A DNA stretch of 64,000 bases from DAIOEK01 sp963828285 (lineage in GTDB: Bacteria > Chloroflexota > Anaerolineae > Anaerolineales > Anaerolineaceae), in the NCBI GenBank assembly GCA_963828285.1, contig CAWHEB010000002.1, positions 1,178,001 to 1,242,000 of the forward strand, read 5' to 3'. The notes under the pieces are model-generated. The model was not told the origin of the DNA and made no database searches. It was given only the letters and a program-made list of their open reading frames with translations. Of the stretch, positions 26,945 through 36,006 are shown in pieces (the stretch's first letter is position 1; each line of letters begins with the position of its first letter). The translations under genes were made by a program, and so were the position numbers.

Positions 26945-27805
26945 TCAGGTGGTCTGAATCAAAATGATATAGACAATGATTGCCAGGATCAATAGAAGTA
27001 CACCGCCTATACTTGCTGCGGTCACAAATGGTCCTTGATATGGATCCTTCATCTTGATCCGGTTCTGCTGAATGTGAGGTGCTTTCTTCTGCTGATAAGT
27101 TCGATCCGATAACTCCGTGGATTGCATGGGCATTTCCCACGGCGGGACATCCCGGGTGTGTTGCGGAGGAGAAACCGGCATTGGTTCGGGTTTCCACGGG
27201 GAAGGTTCAGCAGGTTTGTAAACCGGCTGGGGTACAGGTTCAGGTTGTTTAACTGGTTCCGGCTCAAAAACTGGCAGGTCTGGCTCTTCCCAACTGAAAG
27301 GGGCGCGAATTGGTTTTTCTACGGCAGCTTCGTCTGTGGTGGTGATGCGAAGTTGGTTGATCCAATCAACCGCATCCTCCTGAGCTGTCTTGATCGGTTT
27401 GGATGGCTCTTTTTTAACCGGCTGGCTTAATGCAGATGTCTGCCAACTGGCCGGGAGGTCGCCTGGTTTGAAATTATCTTCAGGTTCCATCGCTTGTGCC
27501 AGATGAGGAAAATACGCAGACAGATCAGATTGTTCGATACTTTCGCCTCTATCCTTCGCTTCCTGGATTTCCTCCAGCAGTTTCTCGATTCCACGGAGGA
27601 CCGGTTGCGAGTTGGGGCAGTATAAACTCGCCATCCTCATCACCTGCAGTTTGTCTTGCGGAGAAATAAATGTAGAGGTGAACCATACCCAGGCGGCTTC
27701 GTTCTCCGGGTTAACCTCCAATACAGGCCTGAGCAGCTTGCGGGCATCCAGAGGACGCCGTGCTTTGATCAGATCGATGGCTTGCCGAATCGTGTATTCA
27801 TCCAT
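26945..27805 (-). CDS. TPR protein with Pro-rich linker and C-terminal membrane anchor (paralogue)
   Basis: A 286-residue protein with the same plan as the gene at 18.9 kb: N-terminal TPR-like repeats (ARKLLRPVLEVNPENEAAW and then RMASLYCPNSQPVLRGIE), a linker rich in Pro, Glu and Trp/Lys, and a C-terminal hydrophobic helix (VTAASIGGVLLLILAIIVY). It follows the protease gene by nine bases and is probably cotranscribed. The shared layout suggests a lineage-specific family of membrane-tethered TPR scaffolds. Confidence 0.75.
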   Translation of the reverse strand: MDEYTIRQAIDLIKARRPLDARKLLRPVLEVNPENEAAWVWFTSTFISPQDKLQVMRMASLYCPNSQPVLRGIEKLLEEIQEAKDRGESIEQSDLSAYFPHLAQAMEPEDNFKPGDLPASWQTSALSQPVKKEPSKPIKTAQEDAVDWINQLRITTTDEAAVEKPIRAPFSWEEPDLPVFEPEPVKQPEPVPQPVYKPAEPSPWKPEPMPVSPPQHTRDVPPWEMPMQSTELSDRTYQQKKAPHIQQNRIKMKDPYQGPFVTAASIGGVLLLILAIIVYIILIQTT

Positions 27806-27814
27806 AGCACAATC

Positions 27815-29686
27815 TCACGGAGAAAGGATCTTCACATCATCAAACAGGACGGTCAATGGTCCTTCCGAATAATTTCCTGCAGTCACACCGATACGACCTT
27901 TGCTGAAGGTATTGTCTTTCACCTGGGTTAAGGCCACACCATCCACCCCGATCGTAAGAATATTACCAATACAGGATGTGGTGATCCTGGTCTTCCCATC
28001 TTTTGGTATCAAAGGTGAATACTTCCATCCAGTCAGGTTGGTAAAAATATTCTGCTCATTTTTGATAATAGCGTATGAGCCATCGCTCAAGAAGTCAAAT
28101 AGATAGTAATTTGCGTTATCCATAAACCTGCAGATCACACCATAGTCCGCATTCGGAGATTCGGTGATGATATCTGAAGTCACTTCAAATAAAGCATCCG
28201 AGAATTCCTTCGGTATATAACCGGAACGAGCATTCCAACCAATTTCATTTATTGTGATCGCAAAAGCATCGTTCCAATACTTCATGTCGCCGTGTTCATC
28301 TGATCCTGTCGCCCATCCTGAGTTGGGATCTGAAAAATTATCTTCGAGGTATACGACACTCCCGGTTGGCATTTTAATGTTCTCTTCAGAGGGTTCTGGC
28401 AATTTCACTTCACCCCGACGGGCTGCCTCGATCATTGCAGACGCCAGATTGATCGGACGGAGCGCATTGATGAATCCACCCAAAGGTACACACATATCCT
28501 GTTGATTGATCTGACCATCACCGTTGGTGTCCGCCATAAACCGGCAATCCACTACCTCAACATTGCTGTTTCCGGATCCAGCCCTGGTTGGAATACCCAC
28601 CAAACGCCCTTCCGTATCCACAGCCATTCCACCGCTATTTCCGCCAGAAATCGCGGCAGATGTTTTAATAAAAGCACGGTCGCCATAAGGATCTTCAGCG
28701 CTGAAGCCGCTTACTTCACCGCGAGTCAGTGTAATTGTCTCGCCTCCAATTCCCGGAAACCCAAGAATGGTCAGGCTATCTCCCAGGTTGAGATTATTCG
28801 AGTCTCCCATCCGTATAAACGGAAGAGATATATCCTTTGGATCCAGCTTACTGCCATGGATGTCGGTCACAATCCGCAAAACTGCAAGATCCAGTGCAGA
28901 ATCCGCCTGGACCACCTGTGCAATATACGAGGCTTCAGGCGGACGGTCCTGCGCTGATAACGTTGATATCACCAATTGGTCGACAGAAATACCTTGATCG
29001 GGTAAAACCACATGAGCATTCGTCAAGATCAATCCATCAGGGCTGACGATACTGCCTGAGCCGTACCAGTTCGGGATCAAGTTTCCGTTGCTATCTTTCG
29101 CGAAACTGGTGATCAGTACGGTTGCCTGATAAGGTATCTCTTCGTTTATATTCGCCTGTGCGAATGGATCAGCCGGTGAGACCGCGAATAACAAGGGTTG
29201 TGAGATTTTGCCCATGTCTGTATACAAATATACTTTTCCACTCAACGCGGTCATTTTTTCAGAATTGAGTGTGACTGTGATGAATTTTTCTTCCCCGGCA
29301 CCAAGAGGGATTTCGACAGGAAATCCTTCACCATCATCATAGCTGTTTTGAACAGTGAAAGATGGAACGCTGCGGATGATGGCGATCTGGGAAGTTAATT
29401 CGCGCGGAAGCACTACTTCATGAATGATGGTTGCGATTTTGTTGGGATTCTTAACCCTGATCAGCAGGTCAAAATCTTGTCCTGCATGTATGTTTTCCGA
29501 AACGTGAACACTATACTCCAGCGGTAAAATGCTGGGAGTGGCGGTTGGTTGAATGACTGGTTGAGCTTGAATTCCGGCAACCAGAACGGGTTGAATTAAT
29601 CTGATAGCACCCAGGATAATCAGGATGAATAAGGCGATATCGACGATGACAGCGAACCAGAACCACTGCTTATATCTAGATTTCAA
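27815..29686 (-). CDS. Membrane-anchored trypsin-like serine protease with Ca-loop and C-terminal lectin-like domain
   Basis: A 623-residue protein: signal anchor (residues 10-35), a beta-rich domain (55-170), a trypsin-like domain with the triad His in TNAHVV (225), Asp in DLAVLRI (266) and Ser in GGNSGG (351), then a C-terminal beta-sandwich (about 450-620, DUF1080/LamG-like) beginning DNFSDPNSGWATG. Between residues 381 and 399 a DTNGDGQINQQD EF-hand-type loop is bracketed by two cysteines. No PDZ domain is evident. It acts outside the cell; it sits below rpoD. Confidence 0.85.
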   Translation of the reverse strand: MKSRYKQWFWFAVIVDIALFILIILGAIRLIQPVLVAGIQAQPVIQPTATPSILPLEYSVHVSENIHAGQDFDLLIRVKNPNKIATIIHEVVLPRELTSQIAIIRSVPSFTVQNSYDDGEGFPVEIPLGAGEEKFITVTLNSEKMTALSGKVYLYTDMGKISQPLLFAVSPADPFAQANINEEIPYQATVLITSFAKDSNGNLIPNWYGSGSIVSPDGLILTNAHVVLPDQGISVDQLVISTLSAQDRPPEASYIAQVVQADSALDLAVLRIVTDIHGSKLDPKDISLPFIRMGDSNNLNLGDSLTILGFPGIGGETITLTRGEVSGFSAEDPYGDRAFIKTSAAISGGNSGGMAVDTEGRLVGIPTRAGSGNSNVEVVDCRFMADTNGDGQINQQDMCVPLGGFINALRPINLASAMIEAARRGEVKLPEPSEENIKMPTGSVVYLEDNFSDPNSGWATGSDEHGDMKYWNDAFAITINEIGWNARSGYIPKEFSDALFEVTSDIITESPNADYGVICRFMDNANYYLFDFLSDGSYAIIKNEQNIFTNLTGWKYSPLIPKDGKTRITTSCIGNILTIGVDGVALTQVKDNTFSKGRIGVTAGNYSEGPLTVLFDDVKILSP

Positions 29687-29710
29687 CTGGCCTCCATCAT
29701 CTTGAGTATA

Positions 29711-31327
29711 TTAGCTTAGGTACTCTTTCAAATTCTTACTGCGGGTTGGGTGGCGAAGTTTTCTGAGTGCTTTCGCTTCGATCTGGCGGATCCGTTCACG
29801 GGTCACACTGAAGTAACGGCTTACTTCCTCAAGGGTATGATCCTTGCCGTCGGTCAACCCGAAGCGGAGTTCCAGTACCTGACGTTCTCGTTCGGACAAG
29901 ATGGAAAGGGCACTCTGGACCTGTTCACGCAGCATTTCGCGTGCTGCAGCGTCCATGGGTTCCAATGCTTCTTCGTCCTCCAGGAAGTCACCCAATTGGC
30001 TGCTTTCTTCATCGCCAACCGGTCTTTCAAGGGATACTGGTTCTTCAGCAGATTGTAATACCTTTTGCACTTTTTGGGCGCTCCACTGCCACCGTTTTTG
30101 CAATGCAGGATCAAGAGGCAGATTGTGACTCTGGGCGGATTTTATGGCATTGACATCTTCTTCTTCCAGGAATCCACCTTCAAGCGCCAGTTCCTCATGG
30201 GTAGGTTCACGTCCCAGGTCCTGCACTAATTTGCGCTGCACTCGCAATAGGCGGGTGATGGATTCAAACAAATGAACCGGAATTCGGATGGTACGCGCTT
30301 GTTCGGCAATGTAACGGCTGATCGATTGTCTGATCCACCAGGTTGCGTATGTAGAGAATTTGAATCCTCTGGTCGGATCGAATTTGGTCACTGCGCGTAA
30401 TAGCCCAAGGTTGCCTTCCTGGATCAGGTCAAGGAAGGAAATACCACGTCCAAGATACCTTTTGGCAATGCTGACCACTAGTCTTAAGTTCGCCCTGATT
30501 AAAGTTTGATTCGAGTCTTCCGAGCGCCGCAAGACGCCATTGATTTCTGCTTCCAAGGCATCCTGGCCTGGCAATTTGCTGGAATAGGTATCATGTGAAT
30601 AGAATGATCCTGTCTTTGTCAGATGCGTAACCATCGGTTCCGCGGCTTCCGGCGGCATCAGATACATGCATAAATAAACATTAAAACCGTTCCTGACCAA
30701 ACCATCCCAGAGAGGATTCTTTCCCCACTCCCCGTTATCGAGGTAGTTTCGCAAATAAGACGGATCATCCATCTGCCACTGTCTGCGGAGAACTTGAGCT
30801 TCAGCCAGCATCAATGCAGCCACTGGAGGTTCATAACCCAATCTTTTCGCGTCTTCTGCAAGCCGATTCCAATAGGTTAATAATTCATCATAGACACAGC
30901 AAAATATCTTTCGGTTAATGAGGTCTTCTTTACAGGTAGGTGAACACTTTTCGCGGATGGCATTGAGAAAGCGGATGGCTTCGATACGGGCAGCCAACCG
31001 GAATTCGCTATCCGCGTCCAACAAATGAATCTGTCCAATCTCCTTAAGGTATAACCGGACAGGATCTTCAGACATCTCAACAACCAGTGGGGGAATTTCA
31101 ATTTCTTCCACCGCTTCGGCAGTGATATCCCCTAATTCGATTACCTGCTGGGATAGTGATTGTTCATCAGGCTCATCTGCAATCAGCAGTTCTTCATTCA
31201 ATAGAAAATCACCCAAACCGATCGATTCATCCTGCGAGGACGAGCCTGTTCGTGAGCCAGTTCTACGCGTTTTCTTCCTGGTAGTAGTCGATTCAGTTGG
31301 TTTTGGTGGAATTTTTCTTATTACCAT
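29711..31327 (-). CDS. rpoD: Primary sigma factor
   Basis: A 538-residue sigma-70. Region 1.2 is DPVRLYLKEIGQIHLL; a long non-conserved insert (about residues 120-265) precedes region 2; region 2.3-2.4 is FKFSTYATWWIRQSISRYI, region 3 starts IRIPVHLFESI and region 4.2 is TLEEVSRYFSVTRERIRQ. The N terminus is short, basic and Ser/Thr-rich, without a clear region 1.1. It begins 25 bases after dnaG, the classical macromolecular-synthesis order, here without rpsU. Confidence 0.96.
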   Translation of the reverse strand: MVIRKIPPKPTESTTTRKKTRRTGSRTGSSSQDESIGLGDFLLNEELLIADEPDEQSLSQQVIELGDITAEAVEEIEIPPLVVEMSEDPVRLYLKEIGQIHLLDADSEFRLAARIEAIRFLNAIREKCSPTCKEDLINRKIFCCVYDELLTYWNRLAEDAKRLGYEPPVAALMLAEAQVLRRQWQMDDPSYLRNYLDNGEWGKNPLWDGLVRNGFNVYLCMYLMPPEAAEPMVTHLTKTGSFYSHDTYSSKLPGQDALEAEINGVLRRSEDSNQTLIRANLRLVVSIAKRYLGRGISFLDLIQEGNLGLLRAVTKFDPTRGFKFSTYATWWIRQSISRYIAEQARTIRIPVHLFESITRLLRVQRKLVQDLGREPTHEELALEGGFLEEEDVNAIKSAQSHNLPLDPALQKRWQWSAQKVQKVLQSAEEPVSLERPVGDEESSQLGDFLEDEEALEPMDAAAREMLREQVQSALSILSERERQVLELRFGLTDGKDHTLEEVSRYFSVTRERIRQIEAKALRKLRHPTRSKNLKEYLS

Positions 31328-31352
31328 AAGAGGAACCTCATCTTTTGAAGAT

Positions 31353-33275
31353 CTAATAGATCTTTGTAAGACTATTCAATGCCTTGGAAAGCCGATTTAA
31401 ATAAGTGGTACATTGGACCATCATACTTTGATAGTCCGCGTTCGAAGTTTCCCCAACCAGATCATCTTCCATAAAATATCTCAATTCGTTAATTTGATTG
31501 TGTACCTGAGATTCTCTTATCCGGATGATCGTTCTGAATAGATCAGCAATAAAAATATCTTCACTGATCTTTTCCTGAAGTGGAACAGCAAGCAAAGTAT
31601 TAACACTCTCCAGGAATAATGGATTGCATCTATCTATCAAGAATTCCTGTGGCTCAATCTCATCCTGTAGAAATGTCTTCCGAAGATGATCAACCAGGTA
31701 CTGATTCTCAGAACCACGAAAATCCTGAGCAGATAATTGGCTCAAATTGCCCTGTTGCAACATTCGGTCCAGCCGTTGCAGTAAAGCGGGCTGCTGAAAC
31801 AGCACTGCCAGCACATGCCGTTCCATGGTAAATATCGGATCAGACAAATTCGTATTGGCTGAGTTTTCGGACAATTCCGCTTTGACCTGATTGACTTCTG
31901 CTTCTTTTCGCGCACGCCAGTTTGATCTCTTTTTCCCAGTACCAGCGGATTGCATAGGCAACGACTCTTCTGAAACCCGTAACAACCGAGCCAATTTTTG
32001 GCGGTATGTATCGCGTTCAACTGTACTTGGAATATCCTCGATGAGCGGGATCACCTGATTCGCGATTTCATTTTTTACTTTGGGATCTTGAATATCGCGG
32101 TCTGAAGCCAATGTATCCATCACATGAATTACCAATGGTTTCGCTGTGTCCAGTATCTTCTGCCATTCAGCCGGATCGCGAATGACTACTTCGTCCGGAT
32201 CCATTCCTTCTGGTATTGTGGTGACTCGAATATCTGCCTGCAAACGCGCTTCGTAGCGAAGCAATCCATGTACATCGAACTGGATTTCCGATTCTCGATC
32301 CATGGCATCGCGGGCGATCTGTAATCCCCTGAGGGTTGCTTTCTGACCGGCAGCATCGGCATCCATGGCCAATATCAGGCGTTTTGTATATTTCTTCAAT
32401 TGGTGCAGTTGGTCTTCAGTTAATGCCGTCCCCATGGGAGATACAGTGTTTGTGAACCCGCCTTGATGAAGCATGATTACATCAAGATAGCCTTCCACCA
32501 ATACAACCTGGTCCATCTGGCGAATGGATTTCCTGGCAGCATCCAATCCATAGAGCAGTCGACCTTTATCAAACAACATTGTCTGCGGTGAATTCATGAA
32601 CTTGGGCATATCTTCCGGGTTTCTGATACGCGCACCGAATCCGGTCATTTGTCCATTAGCATCCCTGATAGGGAATGTGATGCGGTGTCTGAATTTATCA
32701 TACACGCCACCGCTATCCCGTTGGCTCACCAATCCACAGGCAACCAGCTGTTCCTCAGTTCGGCCTTTTTGATAGAGGTGCTGCATTAACCCATCCCATT
32801 TATCAGGAGCGTAACCCAACCCGAATTTGGTGATGGTTTCATCGGTCAATCCCCTTTTATGGAGGTATTCCAATGCTTCCTGACCTGCTTGTGTATGTAA
32901 AAGTTGGTTTCGGTAGTAGATAACTGCGTCTTCCAAAAGTTCGCGAAGCTGATCACTTTCTCCCTTTGCCTGTTGCTGTTGCGGCGAGAATGCTTCGAGG
33001 GTAACGCCCGCACGTTCAGCAAGAAAATGAAGAGCCTGGGTGAAATCCAAGCCATCGCGCTTCATTACATATTTGAAGATGTCGCCACCTTCGTTGCATT
33101 GACCAAAACACCGCCAGGTCCCGGAATTGGGGAAAACCACGAATGCCGGAGTATGAACATTCGGGTGGAATGGACAAAAACCTGAAAAGCTTTTGCCCGC
33201 TTTTCTGAGTTTCACCGTTTCAGATACGAGATCAACAATATCCAAGCGGTTTTTTATATCATCTACAGCTGTCAT
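31353..33275 (-). CDS. dnaG: DNA primase
   Basis: DnaG makes RNA primers for replication. The 640-residue protein has the CHC2 zinc finger (CPFHPNVHTPAF and WRCFGQCNEGG), the RNA-polymerase core with FGARIRN and the TOPRIM motifs LVEGYLDVIML and LAMDADAAGQKATLRG, and a helical C-terminal helicase-binding domain. The ATG at 33275 is close to a consensus promoter, so its leader is only about four bases long. Cotranscribed with rpoD. Confidence 0.96.
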   Translation of the reverse strand: MTAVDDIKNRLDIVDLVSETVKLRKAGKSFSGFCPFHPNVHTPAFVVFPNSGTWRCFGQCNEGGDIFKYVMKRDGLDFTQALHFLAERAGVTLEAFSPQQQQAKGESDQLRELLEDAVIYYRNQLLHTQAGQEALEYLHKRGLTDETITKFGLGYAPDKWDGLMQHLYQKGRTEEQLVACGLVSQRDSGGVYDKFRHRITFPIRDANGQMTGFGARIRNPEDMPKFMNSPQTMLFDKGRLLYGLDAARKSIRQMDQVVLVEGYLDVIMLHQGGFTNTVSPMGTALTEDQLHQLKKYTKRLILAMDADAAGQKATLRGLQIARDAMDRESEIQFDVHGLLRYEARLQADIRVTTIPEGMDPDEVVIRDPAEWQKILDTAKPLVIHVMDTLASDRDIQDPKVKNEIANQVIPLIEDIPSTVERDTYRQKLARLLRVSEESLPMQSAGTGKKRSNWRARKEAEVNQVKAELSENSANTNLSDPIFTMERHVLAVLFQQPALLQRLDRMLQQGNLSQLSAQDFRGSENQYLVDHLRKTFLQDEIEPQEFLIDRCNPLFLESVNTLLAVPLQEKISEDIFIADLFRTIIRIRESQVHNQINELRYFMEDDLVGETSNADYQSMMVQCTTYLNRLSKALNSLTKIY

Positions 33276-33286
33276 AGGGTATGCGA

Positions 33287-33315
33287 ATTATAGACTCGAT
33301 GTATCTTATTTGCAA
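33287..33315 (-). promoter_or_regulatory. dnaG promoter
   Basis: On the minus strand: -35 TTGCAA (33310-33315), 17-base spacer, -10 TATAAT (33287-33292), then eleven bases to the ATG. Expected transcription start is a few bases before the ATG, giving an almost leaderless mRNA. Confidence 0.7.
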
Positions 33316-33343
33316 AGATAATACAAAATTGCTGTATAGACAA

Positions 33344-33369
33344 GGGAGATGGCTGGTTAGCCATCTCCC
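33344..33369 (-). terminator. Hairpin after the second binding-protein gene
   Basis: Perfect eleven-base arms (GGGAGATGGCT and AGCCATCTCCC) with a four-base loop, twelve bases past the stop of the binding-protein gene. On the minus strand it is followed by TTGTCTAT, a weak U-tract. Confidence 0.65.
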
Positions 33370-33380
33370 AAAAATCTCGA

Positions 33381-35312
33381 TCATTTGCATCCGGGTCCAT
33401 AATCAATTTGCTCAAGACTCCAGAGGCTGCTTCGCGAAGTGGGATCCATCCCATAACCGCATAAATCTTTGCGGGTTACACTGATTCGAAGCAGTTGGTA
33501 GAGGGGAATGGCGGGCATATTCTGATTAAAAAACGCTTGAGCCTTCACTTGGTCTTCCTGATAGGACTCTTCACCAGGGAGAGAGGATTCGGCAGCCTCG
33601 CATGCGACATCATAGTCAGGGTTGGAAAAACCGGTAACATTCACTCCAACCCAATTATTCTTTGCTGAATTGATCTGGTCTGACCTGTAGAACTCGCATG
33701 GATGCATCGTGGAAGGACTCCAAGAGAATTGGGTCATATCAAATTTCCTACCGAACAAATTACCTTCGGGTCCGGTTTTGAATAATTCTTCAGGCGACTG
33801 ATATTGTGGTATGACCTGTGCTCCACAGGATGCCAAGTCTTTTGCGATCATCTCAGTAACCTTCTTGCGAAGGACAGCATTGGTCGTGTAGTAAGTAAAT
33901 TGTAGCGGTGTACCCAGGTAAACTGATTGCATATTCACAGCTACCCGTGGAGTAGCAGGATTACCATCCATATCTTTCCAACCGATTTCTTCCAACAATG
34001 CTACCGCTTTATCCGGAGAATAATCCCAGGTGGGATATCCGGTACCCGTCGTCGGATTGTTCTTAGCTTGATAAGTTTGTGGAATAGTGGTCAGACCTGC
34101 CCATAATTCTTCAATTAGCTGTGGGCGATTAATGCACATTGCCAGTGCCTGACGGGTCCGGGGATCGCCCAAAATATCAGGTCGATCATCCGGATTGACC
34201 TTAGATCCATCGTCATAAGTTGCCGGGTTTATTCCCAGATACAAACCTTCCCAAACACTGGCGGGGGTGATCTGTGCCTGTAGTCTACCTGCTTTTTGTA
34301 AGTCGTTAATGGCAGCAAGCTGTTCATCGAGCAAGGTGCTTTCATCGATGACATCACATTCGCCAGTCAGTACTGCTTCCAAGCTCGTTTGAGGTGCAGA
34401 TGCCAGAAACCTGAAGTTGATCGTATCCAGTTTGGGTAATCCTTCAGACTGTCTGAAATAGTTTGGATTTTTATCCAATCGAATGTGATCATTGGCCAGC
34501 CATTCGGTGATCGTAAAAGGACCCCATCCGATTGGTTTCTTTGCCGCATCCGGATCATCCAATAGTGATCGGGGGTCTTTACCCGCCAGAATGTGCTCCG
34601 GCAGTGGAGACCAGAAACGGGTCATAAAATTTTGGTCACGGTACCCTGGTATACCCTTCCATTCTGTAGTGAGACCGTCTAAAGCAGTGTAAGATTCTGT
34701 TTTTTGGATGAGCTCGTTTGATGAAGTTGAAGTGGATTGTCGGGCAAGAGAGTAAGAAAATACGGAATCTGATGCTTTAAGCGGAGTACCGTCTGACCAG
34801 TTAATGTTCTCTTTGAGAGAAAACCGGACCACCATTCTATCTAATTCAATTTCACCAGTGCCATCGAATACTTTTGCACAATCAGAGGTTTGACAATCTG
34901 CAGGGTGGTAGCGGATACCTTTTTGAAGTGTTCGCGCGTTGCCGTCGGCATCAACCATATCTTGACCCATTAACACTTTTACTTTTTCGATTTCCGCATC
35001 TCCATCGGCCAAAGATGGGATCTTGGTTAAGATCACCGGCTGATAAGTATAGTTGACATAGTCAATTGGACCATCATAAATACCTTCGAGAACAGACCAC
35101 ATAGCCTGAGTGCGTCTACCATATAAGTAAAGGCTCTCCGGCTCTTGTCCCAAGCAGACTGTCAGTGCCCTGGGTTGAGGTGTCGCCGTTGGTGGAATTT
35201 GTGTGGGCTGTTCAGTTTGAGCAGGTTGTGTAGCAGAAGGTGGAACAGCTGCTGGTGAACATGCGGATATGATCAATATGCTCGCTAAAATGATGAATAT
35301 AGGTTTTGGCAT
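33381..35312 (-). CDS. Extracellular solute-binding lipoprotein, family 5 (second copy)
   Basis: A 643-residue family 5 (peptide/nickel type) binding protein. Signal peptide with lipobox ISAC (Cys18), a Thr/Pro/Gln linker, then the SBP5 domain with VVRFSLKENINWSDGTPLKASD and WGPFTITEWLANDHIRLDKN. It lies at the end of the ABC gene run, 24 bases after the cytochrome gene. It differs strongly from the other binding protein at 38.2 kb, so it probably brings a different ligand to the same permease (inference). Confidence 0.88.
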   Translation of the reverse strand: MPKPIFIILASILIISACSPAAVPPSATQPAQTEQPTQIPPTATPQPRALTVCLGQEPESLYLYGRRTQAMWSVLEGIYDGPIDYVNYTYQPVILTKIPSLADGDAEIEKVKVLMGQDMVDADGNARTLQKGIRYHPADCQTSDCAKVFDGTGEIELDRMVVRFSLKENINWSDGTPLKASDSVFSYSLARQSTSTSSNELIQKTESYTALDGLTTEWKGIPGYRDQNFMTRFWSPLPEHILAGKDPRSLLDDPDAAKKPIGWGPFTITEWLANDHIRLDKNPNYFRQSEGLPKLDTINFRFLASAPQTSLEAVLTGECDVIDESTLLDEQLAAINDLQKAGRLQAQITPASVWEGLYLGINPATYDDGSKVNPDDRPDILGDPRTRQALAMCINRPQLIEELWAGLTTIPQTYQAKNNPTTGTGYPTWDYSPDKAVALLEEIGWKDMDGNPATPRVAVNMQSVYLGTPLQFTYYTTNAVLRKKVTEMIAKDLASCGAQVIPQYQSPEELFKTGPEGNLFGRKFDMTQFSWSPSTMHPCEFYRSDQINSAKNNWVGVNVTGFSNPDYDVACEAAESSLPGEESYQEDQVKAQAFFNQNMPAIPLYQLLRISVTRKDLCGYGMDPTSRSSLWSLEQIDYGPGCK

Positions 35313-35336
35313 GGCTAAACTCTCAAAAGGGTTTGT

Positions 35337-35918
35337 TTATTGTTGAAGTAAAATATCTTTCGCATTTGTTTCATTCAATTCAAATGGACCCAGATCAAAT
35401 CCATTTGCACGCAGCATCCATGCTGTTAATTGCCAGTATTCCTCCGGCTTCAAATATCCTGGTTTCCACCACGGCATCGTCTCAACAAGATAGTCATGCA
35501 ATTCTTGTGCGTTGTTGTATGCAGAAAGAACATTCGGTCCGATGACTACTGGAGCTTCAGAAGGTATCTCAAATCCTTCCGGTGGGTGTTTCTTCCCATG
35601 GCACCCCGATTGAAAACAATTATTGTCCGGTGGATCCAATTGCTCACGCCATGCAGTCAATCCTTGACCCATGTCTCCGTGGCAGGTCATGCAAACCTGG
35701 CAGTAAACGTAAGCCCCTTCATCAGCTTGATTTGGTGACGCTGGAATCGTTGGACAAGTCAAAGGATCGCTTCGCTTCATCTCACCTGGTACGGCAGTCT
35801 TGGGTTGGATCGGCATGCGGACTGGCTTAGATTGGCATGCAACAAGCATGATAATGATTAATAAACATCCAGCAAGTACAAAGAAACCTGTCCGAAATAT
35901 AATCTTCCAATTTTTCAT
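35337..35918 (-). CDS. Cytochrome c-like lipoprotein
   Basis: A 193-residue protein when started at MKNWKIIFRTG; this start follows the transporter terminator and gives a clean signal peptide with lipobox LVAC (Cys28). It has one normal haem motif CMTCH (residues 76-80) and a second, CFQSGCH (101-107), with four residues between the cysteines as in some multihaem cytochromes. Met/His ligands are available in the C-terminal part (ETMPWWKPG). It resembles the single-domain c-type cytochromes of electron-transfer chains; its place between two binding-protein genes is odd. Confidence 0.75.
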   Translation of the reverse strand: MKNWKIIFRTGFFVLAGCLLIIIMLVACQSKPVRMPIQPKTAVPGEMKRSDPLTCPTIPASPNQADEGAYVYCQVCMTCHGDMGQGLTAWREQLDPPDNNCFQSGCHGKKHPPEGFEIPSEAPVVIGPNVLSAYNNAQELHDYLVETMPWWKPGYLKPEEYWQLTAWMLRANGFDLGPFELNETNAKDILLQQ

Positions 35919-35955
35919 TAGACTTATTATAAAGGTGAATCTCATATGAAATAAA

Positions 35956-35984
35956 ACAGACTCCCTGCAACACAGGGAGTCTGT
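35956..35984 (-). terminator. Intrinsic terminator after the second permease
   Basis: Perfect twelve-base arms (ACAGACTCCCTG and CAGGGAGTCTGT) with a five-base loop, followed on the minus strand by TTTATTTC. It separates the transporter operon from the cytochrome gene. Confidence 0.8.
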
Positions 35985-36006
35985 CATTACCTGTAGTTAG
36001 TGAGAA

